Source of the DNA: Dryococelus australis | Lineage: Eukaryota; Arthropoda; Insecta; Phasmatodea; Phasmatidae | Direction of reading: 5' to 3' | Length of the DNA: 64,000 nt | Assembly (NCBI GenBank): GCA_029891345.1 | Contig: CM056994.1 | Span: 61,721,251-61,785,250, forward strand | Shown: piece by piece, positions 44,700 to 56,315 of the stretch | Position numbering within the stretch: position 1 is the first letter of the stretch | How the letters are laid out: every line of letters starts with the position of its first letter | Translations under genes and position numbers: made by a program | Notes under the pieces: model-generated | What the model was told of the DNA's origin: nothing | Seen by the model: the letters and a program-made list of their open reading frames with translations, nothing else | Databases searched by the model: none

Positions 44700-46250
44700 T
44701 AATGTATTTTTTGTTGGTTTCTATTGTTTTCCATTGGTCACCCAGTAGCTTGTATTGGATTCCAGTGGTTTGTATTGTATACAAATTTAGTGAACAGTGG
44801 ACATTTCATGGTTTTCTGTTGGTTCCTGTTGTCAGAAAACACTAGAACCATTGGTTTGAATTGTTTTCTATTGGGTACAACAACTTCTAGTGGAATAGGT
44901 TGGTTTCTGTTATCAACTTATCTGCTGGTTTGTGTTGTATTCTAATGGTTTCCATTGACTTCTGCCTGTTGGTTTCTGTTGTGTTTTGTTGTTTATTTGA
45001 TGTGCCATATCCTGTTGGCTTGTGTTGTATTCTAGTGGTTACCATTGGTTTCTTTTGCATTTTGTTATTTTCTGTTGTGCTGTAGTCTATCCTTTTCTGC
45101 GCAATTCTACCAGTTTCACTGATTTCTGTTCTGTTAATTTTTGCTGTGTTTTAGTGGCTCCCACTGGTTTATCTTTTATCTATAGTCGTTTGATTTTTGT
45201 TGTATTCCAGTGGTTTCCATTGGTTTCTGTTGTGTTTTGTTGATTCCTATTGTGCTGTAGTCAGTTTGTTTCTGTTGTATTCTAATGGTTTCCACTGGTT
45301 TCTGTTGTGTTTTGTTTGTTTTCTATTCTGCTGCAGCCATTTTGTTTCTGTTGTATTCTAATGGTATCCACTGGTTTATGTTATGTTTTGTTGGTTCATA
45401 TTGTGTAGTTTATTTATGTTGGGTTCTAGTGGTTTCCATCGGTTATTGTCATAATTTTTGTTTTTGTTGTGTTGTGACCAGTTGGTTTCTGTTACATTCT
45501 AGTGGTTTAGATAGGTTCATGTCGCATTTTGTGGGTTTGTATTGTGCTGTAGCCAATTGGTGTCTGTTATATTCTAGTGGTTAAAATTAATTTCAATTGT
45601 GTTTTATTGGTTCCTATCAAGTTTTGTTGGTTTCTATTGTAAGCTTAGTTGGTTTCTGTTATATTTTAGTGGTTTCCATTATTTATGTTGTGTTTCTCTT
45701 GTGCTGTAATGGCCTTAATAGTTTTCCATAGTGTACTGTTGTGTTCTGTTTCTTTCTGTTGTGTTATGTTGGTTTCTGTTGTGTTCTGTTGGTTTCTACT
45801 GTGTTTTATTTGTTTCTGCTGTGGTTTGTTGGTATCTTATTTGTTTTGTTGCGTGTCATAATCCTTTGGGTTCTATTGTCATAAGATTTTTATATTGAAT
45901 TCTGCTGTGTTTTGTTGGTTTCTGTTGCATTGTAGTCAGTTTGTTTCTGCTGTACTATGATAGTTTCCATCGGGTTTTGTTGTGGTGTCGTTTTATTATT
46001 TCTGTTACATTCTAGTCGATTCCATTGGTTTCTGCTGTGTCTTTTTTGCACTATTTTGTATTCTAATTGTTTATTTGGTTTTGCTGTGCTTTGTTGGTAT
46101 CTACTGTGGTGTTGACGATTGGTTTTCATTGGTTTTTGTTGTGCTTTATTTTGTTAGCATTTATTGTAGTCTTCTTGTTTAAATTGATGGTTTCCTAGCG
46201 TGTTTCTTGTTTTATATGGTGCGGTTTTTGTTGTTTTTGTTGCATTTCCT
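44700..46250. repeat. Degenerate T/G-rich minisatellite, about 1.5 kb
   Basis: Words such as 'ggtttctgttgtgttttgttgg' and 'ttctaatggtttccattgg' recur throughout. The best-preserved part (about 45200-45480) suggests a higher-order unit of roughly 76-78 bp built of 15-16-bp subunits. The plus strand is almost free of A-rich codons and strongly T/G biased. Translated frames (Phe, Val, Leu and Cys rich) are artefacts of composition. Confidence 0.8.
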
Positions 46251-47540
46251 GTGATACCTGCAGCAGCGAAGAAACTTATATAATTTATAAACTTAATAAT
46301 AATAATTGCATAGGCCTAACTACCGTTCAGAGTCATTTCTTTTTTAACATTTTTTGTGATGTTGCGATAAGAATAACCGAATTGCAAACTAAAATGAAAC
46401 AACAGTGATAAAAAAAGAGATAACATTTACCAGTTTAAGGATACCACTGGTCAATTAAATTTTGAAAAAAAAAAAAAATCAGTTTGCTGGAATTAAATAT
46501 GCTAATATTTACTTGAAATTCAACCCCTTAAAAATATTACTTTCATTTTGGGTAATTTATAAGTATATAATTAAGTTGCCTATTACATTAAATATCAATA
46601 CATAATCCTTCATTTCCATAGGTATTTTTTCATCAGTATATAACAGAAACGATATAACGTTATGATATTTGGCGGAAAATAATGCCAAACCTATGGATAC
46701 GAAAACATTTTATGTCATGAGTATTTTAACACACATTGTGCATACGAGAGGAGACAATTTTCATATTAATATAATATAGGCATAATATTATGAGCTGGAT
46801 AGTATCAAACTTACATAAGACCAACTGAAATTAAAATATTTCGTTTAGGTGAGACAACTTCGAGAATTAAGAATATGCTACATACAACTTCTAAAAAGGC
46901 TGACTTGTGATGCGGGAGGGGGGGGGGGGAATGATTTTGAGTGGAGAAATTTGGGCGGCTCTTAACAATGAGTCATGAGAGCCGATGATGAAATTGGGTG
47001 AGAATGGGTGAGTAACGCCAGAATACAAGGGCGAGGGAAACGGACTGTGGTATTTAATGACAACTTAGAATTTTGAATAATGGTGTTGTGTAGTGATCAG
47101 ATATATAAGACATATAAATGTAACAATGTTTAAAAATGAAAACACAGAAACTACAATTGCACGTACAGCAATACATACAAGCCCAATTGTATACACTAGA
47201 CATATTGTGAATTATTATATGTTCTGTTGTTCTGAATTTATTTGACTTAATGAGGTACTGGGCTTGTTCACATTCCCACATTTATGCTGTTAGGTTAATC
47301 GGAAGTAGGTAACTTATTTGTGAACTATACATACTAACTTATAATTTAAAACAACTGGAAAACGGCAATGTCTTCCCCAATATTAAAAACCACAATCTTT
47401 CTCACTCTAATCAGACACACGATAACTATTATTTTCAGGTTACCTGTTTTCAATTATCTACCTCGAAGTATTTGTTAGTACTAGCAAGAAATTACTGATA
47501 ACTATTCTACATTGGTGAAAATAAATTTTAGTTAATTTCT
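46251..47540. other. No gene seen
   Basis: AT-rich; one A run at 46465-46477 and one G run near 46917-46929. Confidence 0.55.
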
Positions 47541-48150
47541 TAGCAGCTTAGATGCCAGGTATGCGTTTTCGTCCCATTGACAGCAATATCATCAGTGATT
47601 TAAAAAAACACGTGAAAGAGTGCCAAGACAATTAAAATACGTACAAGAGTAACTTACCCGGGATTCAAATTCAGAAAAACTCTTATAATTAATCTGGCGT
47701 GCAATTAACTGCTTCACGGAGGTGAAATTCGGAGCGCCAAATTCGGATGTAATCAGTCTAATGTTTTGTATGCTAGGGTTCACTAACCTGGAGTATTCAA
47801 ATGGCAATAATTTTGAAATTAAGTGTCTGAGCCACTAAAAACACATAAGTTTACATGGATTTTCATAACGCCAATTGTGTAAAAAAAAAATTGGTGGAAA
47901 AATCAGTTGATTGGTTTCTAATAAATGGCATAAAAACTGTATTTTTTAAACAGGCATATCTTATAAAAACTGCCCAAAAAGAGTTTCTGTGTAGGTGTTA
48001 CCAATAGATACTATCAGCAAAAATTTTGATTGCATTTGGTTAAATTGTTAAATAGATATGCCAAACATATCTAAATATTTATATCGCCACTATTTTGAAA
48101 ATCAATGTCTGGCCACATTTAAATCATGTAACTTTGCATGGCTTCTGTAC
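47541..48150 (-). repeat. Modular repeat arm, left copy
   Basis: The reverse complement aligns with 54500-54996. It contains the recurrent module 'ctattttgaaaatcaatgtctg' (48091-48112), comparable to 'cattttgaaaataagtgtct' in the arm at 62560-64000. Confidence 0.65.
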
Positions 48151-50178
48151 CTGTCTCCTACCTGTCCAAGTCCCGCGCTTGTGGTCTGACCGTTCAACGT
48201 AATAAAAGGTTAGTGATTATAGTCTATTCGCGGTTTCTTCACACTTTTTGAACTAAACCTTTGAAAAATCACCCCATGTATGACATAATTGGTGCTTTAC
48301 GAAATAATGCCATGTATCACAAACTTTTTTAATCTTTTGTTAACATAAAAAAATTCTTGTACAATCGAATATTTTACTATATTTTATCTGTTAACTATAT
48401 TATTTCGTTTATAATTAAAATTCGAAAATACAGGGAGAATGTGCATTGGTAATGCGTAGTAAGAAGTCGTTCTTATGCAAATTATTACATTAAACTGAGT
48501 GCACACGAGCGCGGTATGCTGTCTCTTAGGTGTCATTTTCTAGGCTGGGTTAAGCTTTGTTCACATGAGGCGGAGGAATATCCTGGAAGTAGAACTTTAG
48601 CAGGCCTTCAAGAAAGCTTGAAGTAACTCTGAATGGACTATATTTCGTGAATTAAAAACGAGTACATGAGAACGTGAACAACATTATTAGTTGTTGTTCA
48701 AGTAATTTGCTCGTCCTGCATCCAGCCAATCGCACATGGTTGTATATTAATATGGTTTTAACAAATTAATGTTGTGTTACTATACTAAACACGATTTAAT
48801 ACTCGTGTGGCACCAGCGCGCACCGAATTCCAGCATTACTGTCCTGTATTACAAGCCAATATTTACCTACTGCTGATCGTCTATATTAGCCATATATTAC
48901 AAAATGTAATATATATTTCAAATGAGTCAAAATCCGTCTCTCATCCAGGCTTCTACAGTTGGGCCGATGTAATTAATTCATTACTGGACGTAATAAACAT
49001 AAGCGGTGAGGAAAAAACTGTCTTAAAACTATGTACATTTTAATACAGTTGTGATTACTATGAACGTACTGTTACTTTGAGGGACATATAAAATCAGGAC
49101 AAGTAACCGCAACCTCGTTATTCTACTTTAATATGTGTATATAGGGCCTGGTTCATGGTTTACCTGTTAAGAGAACTTCTATTTTAAAGCAGAATTACAC
49201 ATAAGTGGGTTTTTTTTTAGAAGTAAATAAAAGTATTACAAACCTCAACAACTCCCTGGTTCAAAGACTTTTGGGCTAGACTTCATAGTGGAATGTACTT
49301 TTTTTTCAAGCTCGTCGGCTAGTTGTCAATGACATTTTCTTTGATTGTCTGTGATTGATCACTTCTTTCGTTTCGGATCTGCTAAGGGAACATGAACCTT
49401 CTATGGTTGGTATGTCAAATAAATAACTGCCCGAATCGCGACAGCAACGCAGATAAATAATACGTCCAGCTTGTCCCCAAATTAATCTGTAGATTTTTCA
49501 GTTAATTATAAATTAGTAATGAAAATGGAGGCCTGATTTATGAACTGCTTGAATCCTGCCGCAGGGTTTTCCATTTACTAATAGTAGCCATTTACTAGCT
49601 TGAATTATTGCATGCTGGCATTCGATTTGTTGGTAGTATCGTTGACTACATTGAAACAACTATGCTGGTCTGACGACACGTAGTGAGATTCTGATGTACT
49701 GTAGACATCCCAGTCTTAGCTGCCGCGTGGTTCACTAGCTTCTGCCTTGGTGAGTAAAAAACAGTTTAACGCTGCAGAGCGTCTCCACTGAGGTAGGTAA
49801 AGTTTAACATCAAAAATTTAGGAGTGATTTTACACCAAAAAAAAAGTAAAAGATATTCAAAAAGCAAAATTTACATTTCTCTACTATATTAATACAACAG
49901 TCAAATTTCACGAGTTATTATGGTAAAAATACTCAGTTACTTTGGGAGCGTGTTTCTTTGCGAAAATGAAATTAAACACAATGCATGTGCGCCTAATTCT
50001 GAAAGCAGTTCGAAAAGAAATGGCTTGTATGTTGTACAAACAAATTCAATAGGATCTAATAGCGTTTTACTGTCCACAGATTTAACTTTGCAATATAGGC
50101 AAATGCATCAGAAAGAAGTTTTCCAAATTGTTGGCTAAAATTTCCCGCCCCGGGCGAGTCGTACTGGGACACCGAGCT
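48151..50178. other. No gene seen
   Basis: AT-rich interior of the putative foldback-like element; short open frames only. Confidence 0.5.
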
Positions 50179-50603
50179 TAAAGACTGTTCACTATAAAGT
50201 GAGCATGTTTGAAATCAACCTAAGAAAAAATCTATTACTACTAACGTCATATATTTTAACGGCGCACAGAGTGACAGGTGCCCAGTAAAGTTGGTAATGG
50301 TGGAGGGAATGAAGTTCCATATCTCAAGATCAAATAGAAAGTGTTAGGTAACCATTTATGATAACTTAAATTATTTCTTTCGCTTCCTGTTATTTTCAAT
50401 ACATCGAAGTGTAAAAACGAGCAGATTTGTAAAGTATTTACTTTTCTAATAATTTCACAGTTTCACCTGACCGACGCATGAATAGAGTTACGAAGCCCAT
50501 GGCAATGTTAATTTTACATAAGGCGGAAAAATACACAACGGGCATACAAGTAGATCTTAAGCAGGGCTTTCAAAAGTGCTCACTTTATTATGAACAACCT
50601 TTA
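50179..50603. mobile_element. MITE, family K, copy 1 (425 bp)
   Basis: Terminal inverted repeats of about 34 bp: left 'taaagactgttcactataaag...', right ends '...cactttattatgaacaacctttа' with the same order on the other strand. The TIR core is TAAAGgcTGTTCAC..TAAAGTGAGCAC.TTTGAAA. The inner sequence matches copy 3 at 62990 along its length. An open frame at 50478-50765 runs across its right end and is not a gene. Confidence 0.75.
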
Positions 50604-51828
50604 CCAGGCACAAGCTACACCAACGGGCTCACGTACACTGATGACCATCGTTTTCTTTGTTGGGCAGTTTCCGAATTTCATCTACTGTGTGAAACATGTT
50701 CATTTTTAATTTCATGTTCGGTTTTCCCAGTTTTGCAAGTAAGTCTAACAAGAAAACACTTCTAGTCATTGGATTCTTTATCTTTGAAAGAAATCTCTTT
50801 CTCAGTTATACGCCAGAAAAAAAAAGTTATATTTTGGCTGTGTATTCAAATGCCAAGGTTTAAATATGGAAAATTTACCAGGCGTGTTATAACGAAGTTA
50901 TATCTATAAATGTAGGCTATATTCATTTATTTTTTTTGTTAGTTGAAATAAAATAATTAAAACTGTTACTAATGCAAACTACGCATATTTAGGTGTATAT
51001 TAAAAAAAGGAAACCAAACTAAATGTATACTTACATTTGATATTTTATTGGAAGTAATTTTACGGAAGAAAATGTGCGATTTCACAGACAAACTGCTACA
51101 GAAATGTTTCCTTATTTAATATATTCCTCGTCGTCAACCGCATACGTGCAAAAAACTAACAGTCGAATAAATATTTGACTTACAACGTTTGAAAAAAAAA
51201 TGATAATAATTAGTTCGGAATGAATGAATAAGTTAGGTAAGACTATTAATTTTTTTAATGTAACCTAACGAGAATTCGCACTGATGGATTGTGCCAAACT
51301 TACCGATTGTAAATTTTTCTCTGTATAAGTTCGTCACTAGTGTTAGTCCATTTTTTTGTATTTACGTACACAATCCAATATTATGCAAATTTTTAGGAAA
51401 TAGTATTTTTAATAATTTGCCTAGTAGGCATTGCGCACAATCAAATTAAATGCAGATGTTTGTATAAATGACATTCTAGTATCTCTGTGAAGATCTGAAC
51501 AGACAGGTTCGTGCTAGCCTATACTCATATGTTAAAATAATGTTTCCATTAAATTTTCTTCAACCTAAATTTTCTTGTGGGCGATAACTGTAAAATCACA
51601 AAGTAATTCAATTATATTAACACTTTTAGTATACGTTTGCTCAAGTATGGTCATTGAAAAATGGCACTCGTGTGTATTTTCATGGTGAATTTGCACAGTG
51701 AACTTTCGTTGTTCAAGGGGCACGATGATTTTAATACAGTGATACAGTAGGAATAAAAATGCACAAATTGGTTATTAATATCGTGATGTTGTATTTTTTC
51801 ACAAATATTAAAATACATACGTCATTAT

Positions 51829-52124
51829 TAGGGACAGGTGTTTTTCGCGAAAAGATTTATGGCCATGCTATACTTCAATATCATACGTCCACAACCACGA
51901 CTTCATTTGGTTATTGGTCGCGTGTCTACGTGAGAAGACATGTTCTTATTTGAATGGGCCAGTCGTAATAAAGTACTCCGATACTGAACGTCCATGATTC
52001 ACACACAGGCTGACACTTGAGGCACACGACATTTAAACCCATCCAATCACGAAAGTGCATCTGAACAAAAGTTTTTGGAGTACAACTGGTATTGAAAACT
52101 TTTCACGTAAAACACCTGTCCCTA
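51829..52124. mobile_element. MITE, family G, copy 1 (296 bp)
   Basis: Inverted ends: left TAGGGACAGGTGTTTTTCGC followed by GAAAAGATTT; the right end is the complement of TAGGGACAGGTGTTTTACGT followed by GAAAAGTTTT. About 30 bp match with two or three differences. There is no coding sequence. TA flanks both sides, but a longer target duplication was not found. Confidence 0.75.
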
Positions 52125-52212
52125 CCTTTTTATGTTGTACCTACATTTGAATTTCTAGCAACATTATCGTATCAGTTCAACTTTGCAGCTGTCTTTGAAA
52201 ATTACTCATACC

Positions 52213-52522
52213 TAGGAAACCCGATTTTTGCGAAAAGATTTCGTGACCAGTTGTATTTCATAACACTTCACCTCACACCCATGTTTTTGATTGGATGGTT
52301 TACGTTTTACGCATCTTAGGTATCTGCTCGTGAATCACAGACTTACAATATTGAAGTTACCTAATTCTGATTGGCTAGTCAAGCAGAAAACTGTCTTATC
52401 ACAAAGACAGTAATTAGGTAATTCCTACCACCAATAAGCGAAAAAAACTACTAGCACACCCGTAGGGTATTGAAATCTATAAGCATGTGCGGAAATCTTA
52501 TCGCGAAATTCGTGTGTCCCTA
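52213..52522. mobile_element. MITE, family G, copy 2 (310 bp)
   Basis: The ends resemble those of copy 1 but are more diverged: left taggaaacccgatttttgcg followed by aaaagatttcg; right 'atcttatcgcgaaattcgtg' followed by tgtcccta. The interior word 'gattggatggttt' is the reverse complement of 'catccaatca' in copy 1, so the interiors are inverted relative to each other. It starts only 88 bp after copy 1. Confidence 0.6.
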
Positions 52523-53408
52523 CTCATACCAAATAGTACATTTACGCATAAATTCCACGTGTAAATACGCATGTTTATTTTAAAGTGTAGCTCATTTCAC
52601 CTTAGATTGTGTGGTATTCGGAACTTGTTTACTTGGAGATTTGTTATTGGTATATAGTTCTTCACGGTGTATCTGAAAAAATTGCTGCGCACTTACGAAT
52701 GTAACTCAATTACATGCATCCTCGAGTTACAGCATATCCTCAAATGGGTCCCGCAGAATTCTTGCAAGTCAGTTCATTATCAAATTTTTAGTTAGACACC
52801 CGACAAATAAGGTAGTAAAGACGATTCGAAATTTATAATTGTTTGGTTCAAAAAATTAAACGTTACTTATTCTTACATGAAGAAAGAGTTTTCTTAGATG
52901 TCTTATTTTTAAATGGTAATCTAACATCGTATTTACCAGCGATTTTGTTAAAAGTGTCTTATAACAATTATGACACAATAAAATGTGACATACTTAAAAA
53001 AACATGCATTTATATCAAATGAAAGTGTTACAATTTACTACAGCAATATACAGTATTAATTGTGTGAGTTAAATAGAAGTAAATAAAAATAATATCCACT
53101 ACACCGAAGTAATTACGTTTGTATTTTGTACGAGGTAACAATTTGAATCACACATGTGTGTCTGATGTACATAACACTAGTTGTTAATATCACATTTTGG
53201 AACTTTTTACCCTTTGAATGAAAAGAATTCCCCTCCAAAAATATCATGCTTTGAACATAAATAATTGTGACTTCAGCTTTAAATTGTCAGATAATAGGGC
53301 GTGACTGATATTTTCTCTTCGTCAATAGTATACAATAAATAGCGAAACTAATGTTTTCTAATGGATTTTATATATATATATATGTGTGTGTGTGTGTATA
53401 TGTATGTA

Positions 53409-53487
<79 letters not shown>

Positions 53488-53999
53488 CCTTAGGTAATTC
53501 CTACAGAAGGCTTTGCGCTATGCTGGTAGCATTTTGAAATATTATTTGCCCATGTGACCAGTAGTATCAGGACTGACGTATGTACAACCAATCAGATTTC
53601 AGAATGTCACCAACACAGAACATCACTCTACAGTAGACCTACTATGTCTGTGCGTCCGGACCCCAACATTTCCCAAACTTTCCGAAATAAAATTTCTGGG
53701 TAAACATGTATTCTATGTTTAAATTAATTGATATTTCTGTTTGCAAATAAAAACTTTTTAATTGTAAATTGAGAAAGCTTACTCTTTTCCGTATCATATG
53801 GCCAATTTCAATATGACTTCAATTTTTGACAGTGAGTTGCGATCAGGTAATTTTTAGCATACTTTCCGAAGTAAAGAAAGGCTTTTGAGATCACTTTCCT
53901 GCCTGTGTGTCTAGGCAAGTATGAGTGTGTGTTTGTGTGTGTTTGTGTTAGGGTCTGTGTGTGAATGTGTCCCCTTTTAATTTTTGAACGTGTGAACGG
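52523..53999. other. No gene seen; AT-rich with a microsatellite
   Basis: Only the microsatellite at 53369-53486 stands out. Confidence 0.5.
53369..53486. repeat. (TA)n(TG)n compound microsatellite
   Basis: A short TA run, then TG/TATG repeats, then about 36 uninterrupted TG dinucleotides. Confidence 0.96.
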
Positions 54000-54996
54000 A
54001 ATAACACGAAACTCGGTACACATATATTACTACATAAGTTCGCGACCATTAAAAATTTAGTGTGATATGTCATATCCCGAAAACCATTCCACAGATTTAA
54101 ACCAAATTTTGTATGCTGACAAGGCAAGGTGTAAGCAGTGAATACCGAGGTTGATGTTGGTCCACCATTTTGGGAGATAGCGCCACAAGAAATAAAAATG
54201 TTTGTATGTTATATCTCGACAACTACTTAACCAATTTTCGCCAAATTTAGTATATAAGTAATACTATGACATGCCAGAAAAACGTTAATAATGGAATTTA
54301 TTAGGCAATTATTTTCAAAATGGTGACCATACAGTTTTTTTAAATGTTTATTTGGTGTAACTACCGTATTCAACCAAATTTTCTATTATAAACAACCAAA
54401 TGTTATATGTTGACACAATATATTACAAGCATCATATACGTCAAACAACAACCAATTTTGCAAGCCATTTTGTAAAATAGAATTACTTGAATAAATGAAG
54501 TTTTTTGTGTAATAACTTGGTAAACAATGGACCGATTCCTACCAAACATGGCAAACAAGTAGGCCTAGTACTGTGGTAGGTTATGTCAACTTATGTGTCT
54601 TAGGTATGCCAGTCACTTATATTCAAATTTTCATATCTATTTTAGTTTTAAATCTTATATCGTTACAAAACCATGTAATTAATTCCAATGAAACTTTGTA
54701 TTCTGCCTGTATATATTACAACCATATAATATGTCCATACAAAATCTCTTTTGTCCGCCATATTTTCAAAATGGGGGCCATATAAACATTTTGATATGTT
54801 TGAATGCTGTGAATCCTACCTCCGTGATACAGTTGATAGCTAACTATCTTAATTTTACGCGTTTTTCTGAACTCGAATCCAGGGTAAGTCACTCGTGTAT
54901 TTTAATTGCCTTAGTACTGTTTCGCATCTTTCTGGTTTCATCTCTAATGATATTGCTGTCAATGAGACGTCAACCCCTACCTACCATTTAAGCTTT
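54000..54996 (+). repeat. Modular repeat arm, right copy (inverted partner of 47541-48150 and of 62560-64000)
   Basis: Contains successive modules of about 140-200 bp. Each pairs a word like 'ccattttcaaaatggcggcc' (54320-54340, 54465-54480, 54760-54780) with a word like 'ctcgacaactacttaaccaattttcgccaaattt' (split here, 54214-54248). The block at 54070-54250 matches the reverse complement of 63700-63900 closely, and 54500-54780 matches the reverse complement of 62700-62960. Confidence 0.7.
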
Positions 54997-55712
54997 AAGG
55001 GACTTCATTAAAATTTATTTCCACCGATGTAGAGGAAAGTAGGCTTATAAGTTATAAGAAAATTCTTAGTTTTTTTTTTTTTACTACGAGTCTTGCACAT
55101 TTGGATTAGGAAGTAAGGCCGTGTGCAATTAGCATACAATAACAACTTAACTCTGACCCCGCAACAGATACCATTGGCGGTATTTTATTGTAACAAACGC
55201 CTAAAGATATCTAAAGAAAAACGTTTTATTATAATTAAATAATAGACCTCATACCGAATATATTACAAATCAGGCTTGTTCTCAGTAAGCCGTGTTTCTC
55301 TCCGGTCCTTTTCAGTTATAGGAATAGTTAAAAGACTTCATGAACTTACATTACACACACAACACGCTTATCAAATAGATAACAACTTCTGTACGCAACA
55401 GTTTTTATAGGTGTAGAACTAAAACATCAACGATTTAGTTTCACTGAGAGCGTAGATAAAGTATTTAATTAAAGATTCTTTGTATATTCTCGACTTTTAA
55501 GTTCCTAGCGAAATAAATGCAATGTTGCTAGATTTTCCATATAAGACAATTTCTGGGTATTTATTGGTTGTGTGCGCTGTGGAAGTAAATAGCCATAATT
55601 TATGAGTAAATCTATCACAAACACGGTAGTTAGCTTCTCGTGATTCTTCGACATTAATACGCATCAATATTGTCAAAATCATGATTAGACGGGTCGATAT
55701 ACGAAAAATAAT
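54997..55712. other. No gene seen
   Basis: AT-rich spacer between the modular arm and the DNA transposon; T run at 55070-55081. Confidence 0.55.
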
Positions 55713-55985
55713 AGCCGAACCCTAAAAAAATTGATACAAAAAGTTTCTAAATTGATTTCGGCTCCTACGGCTATGGTCAAAAATGTAGTAAAAATCTATA
55801 GTTTTCTGTGACCCTGAGATATGTTGTTTTTTCAAGATGGGGTCCAACGAGCCTATCATGAGATGAAAAGTGTTGTATCTCAAAAACTATTCAACCTTGT
55901 AAGGTAGTTTTTGTGTCTAACCCCATGTTTATGGACCCAAGAAATTAAATGTAATCAAGTGAAATACTCTCAGTTTAGAAATCAC
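55713..55985 (+). repeat. Left terminal inverted repeat of the DNA transposon
   Basis: Imperfect partner of 58560-58834; see the element entry for shared words. Confidence 0.72.
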
Positions 55986-56315
55986 CACCAACATTTCAAT
56001 ATTGGGTTCTAGATGGAATTTTAATCATTTGGAAGGGGCTGTTATTAATCGGATATGTGCCTGTTTGCTGGTTATTTGCATGTTTGGTTGTTTTCTAAAG
56101 GCACTAATAATACATATAATAATGTAGTCAATAGAGTTTCTATTTACGTTATTTATATTGACTGTTCCAGGTTAAAAATAAGTGCATTAAGTGCTGACGA
56201 AATTTGTCCAATTGGTCATATCTAAGTGGGTGATGGATATGAAGTAGTCCAGATTTGACAAAAGGGTGCAGATGAAAAAAAGAAATGGAGTGCGCAGAGA
56301 GGTGACACTATTACT

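Larger units (their letters stand above)
47541..54996. mobile_element. Putative foldback-like element with long modular arms
   Basis: The left arm (47541-48150) and right arm (about 54000-54996) are imperfect inverted repeats. The shared outer block reads, on the left, 'cattgacagcaatatcat' and, on the right, 'atgatattgctgtcaatg'. Further matches are 'acctccgtga', 'tttttctgaa(c/t)t(c/t)gaatcc(a/c)(g)ggtaagt' and 'gtattttaattg'. The interior (48150-54000) holds no gene, only MITEs and a microsatellite. The outer ends near 47541 and 54996 both show 'gctta/taagc'. No coding sequence is present, so if mobile it depended on another element. Confidence 0.5.

Noticed and set aside
44576..46182. Phe/Val/Leu/Cys-rich open frames that look like membrane proteins
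   Set aside because: They arise from the T/G-rich minisatellite; hydrophobic residues follow from TTT, GTT and TGT codons.
49920..50138. Possible small gene
   Set aside because: No domain or homologous copy is seen in the window, and it lies in the non-coding interior of the putative foldback-like element.
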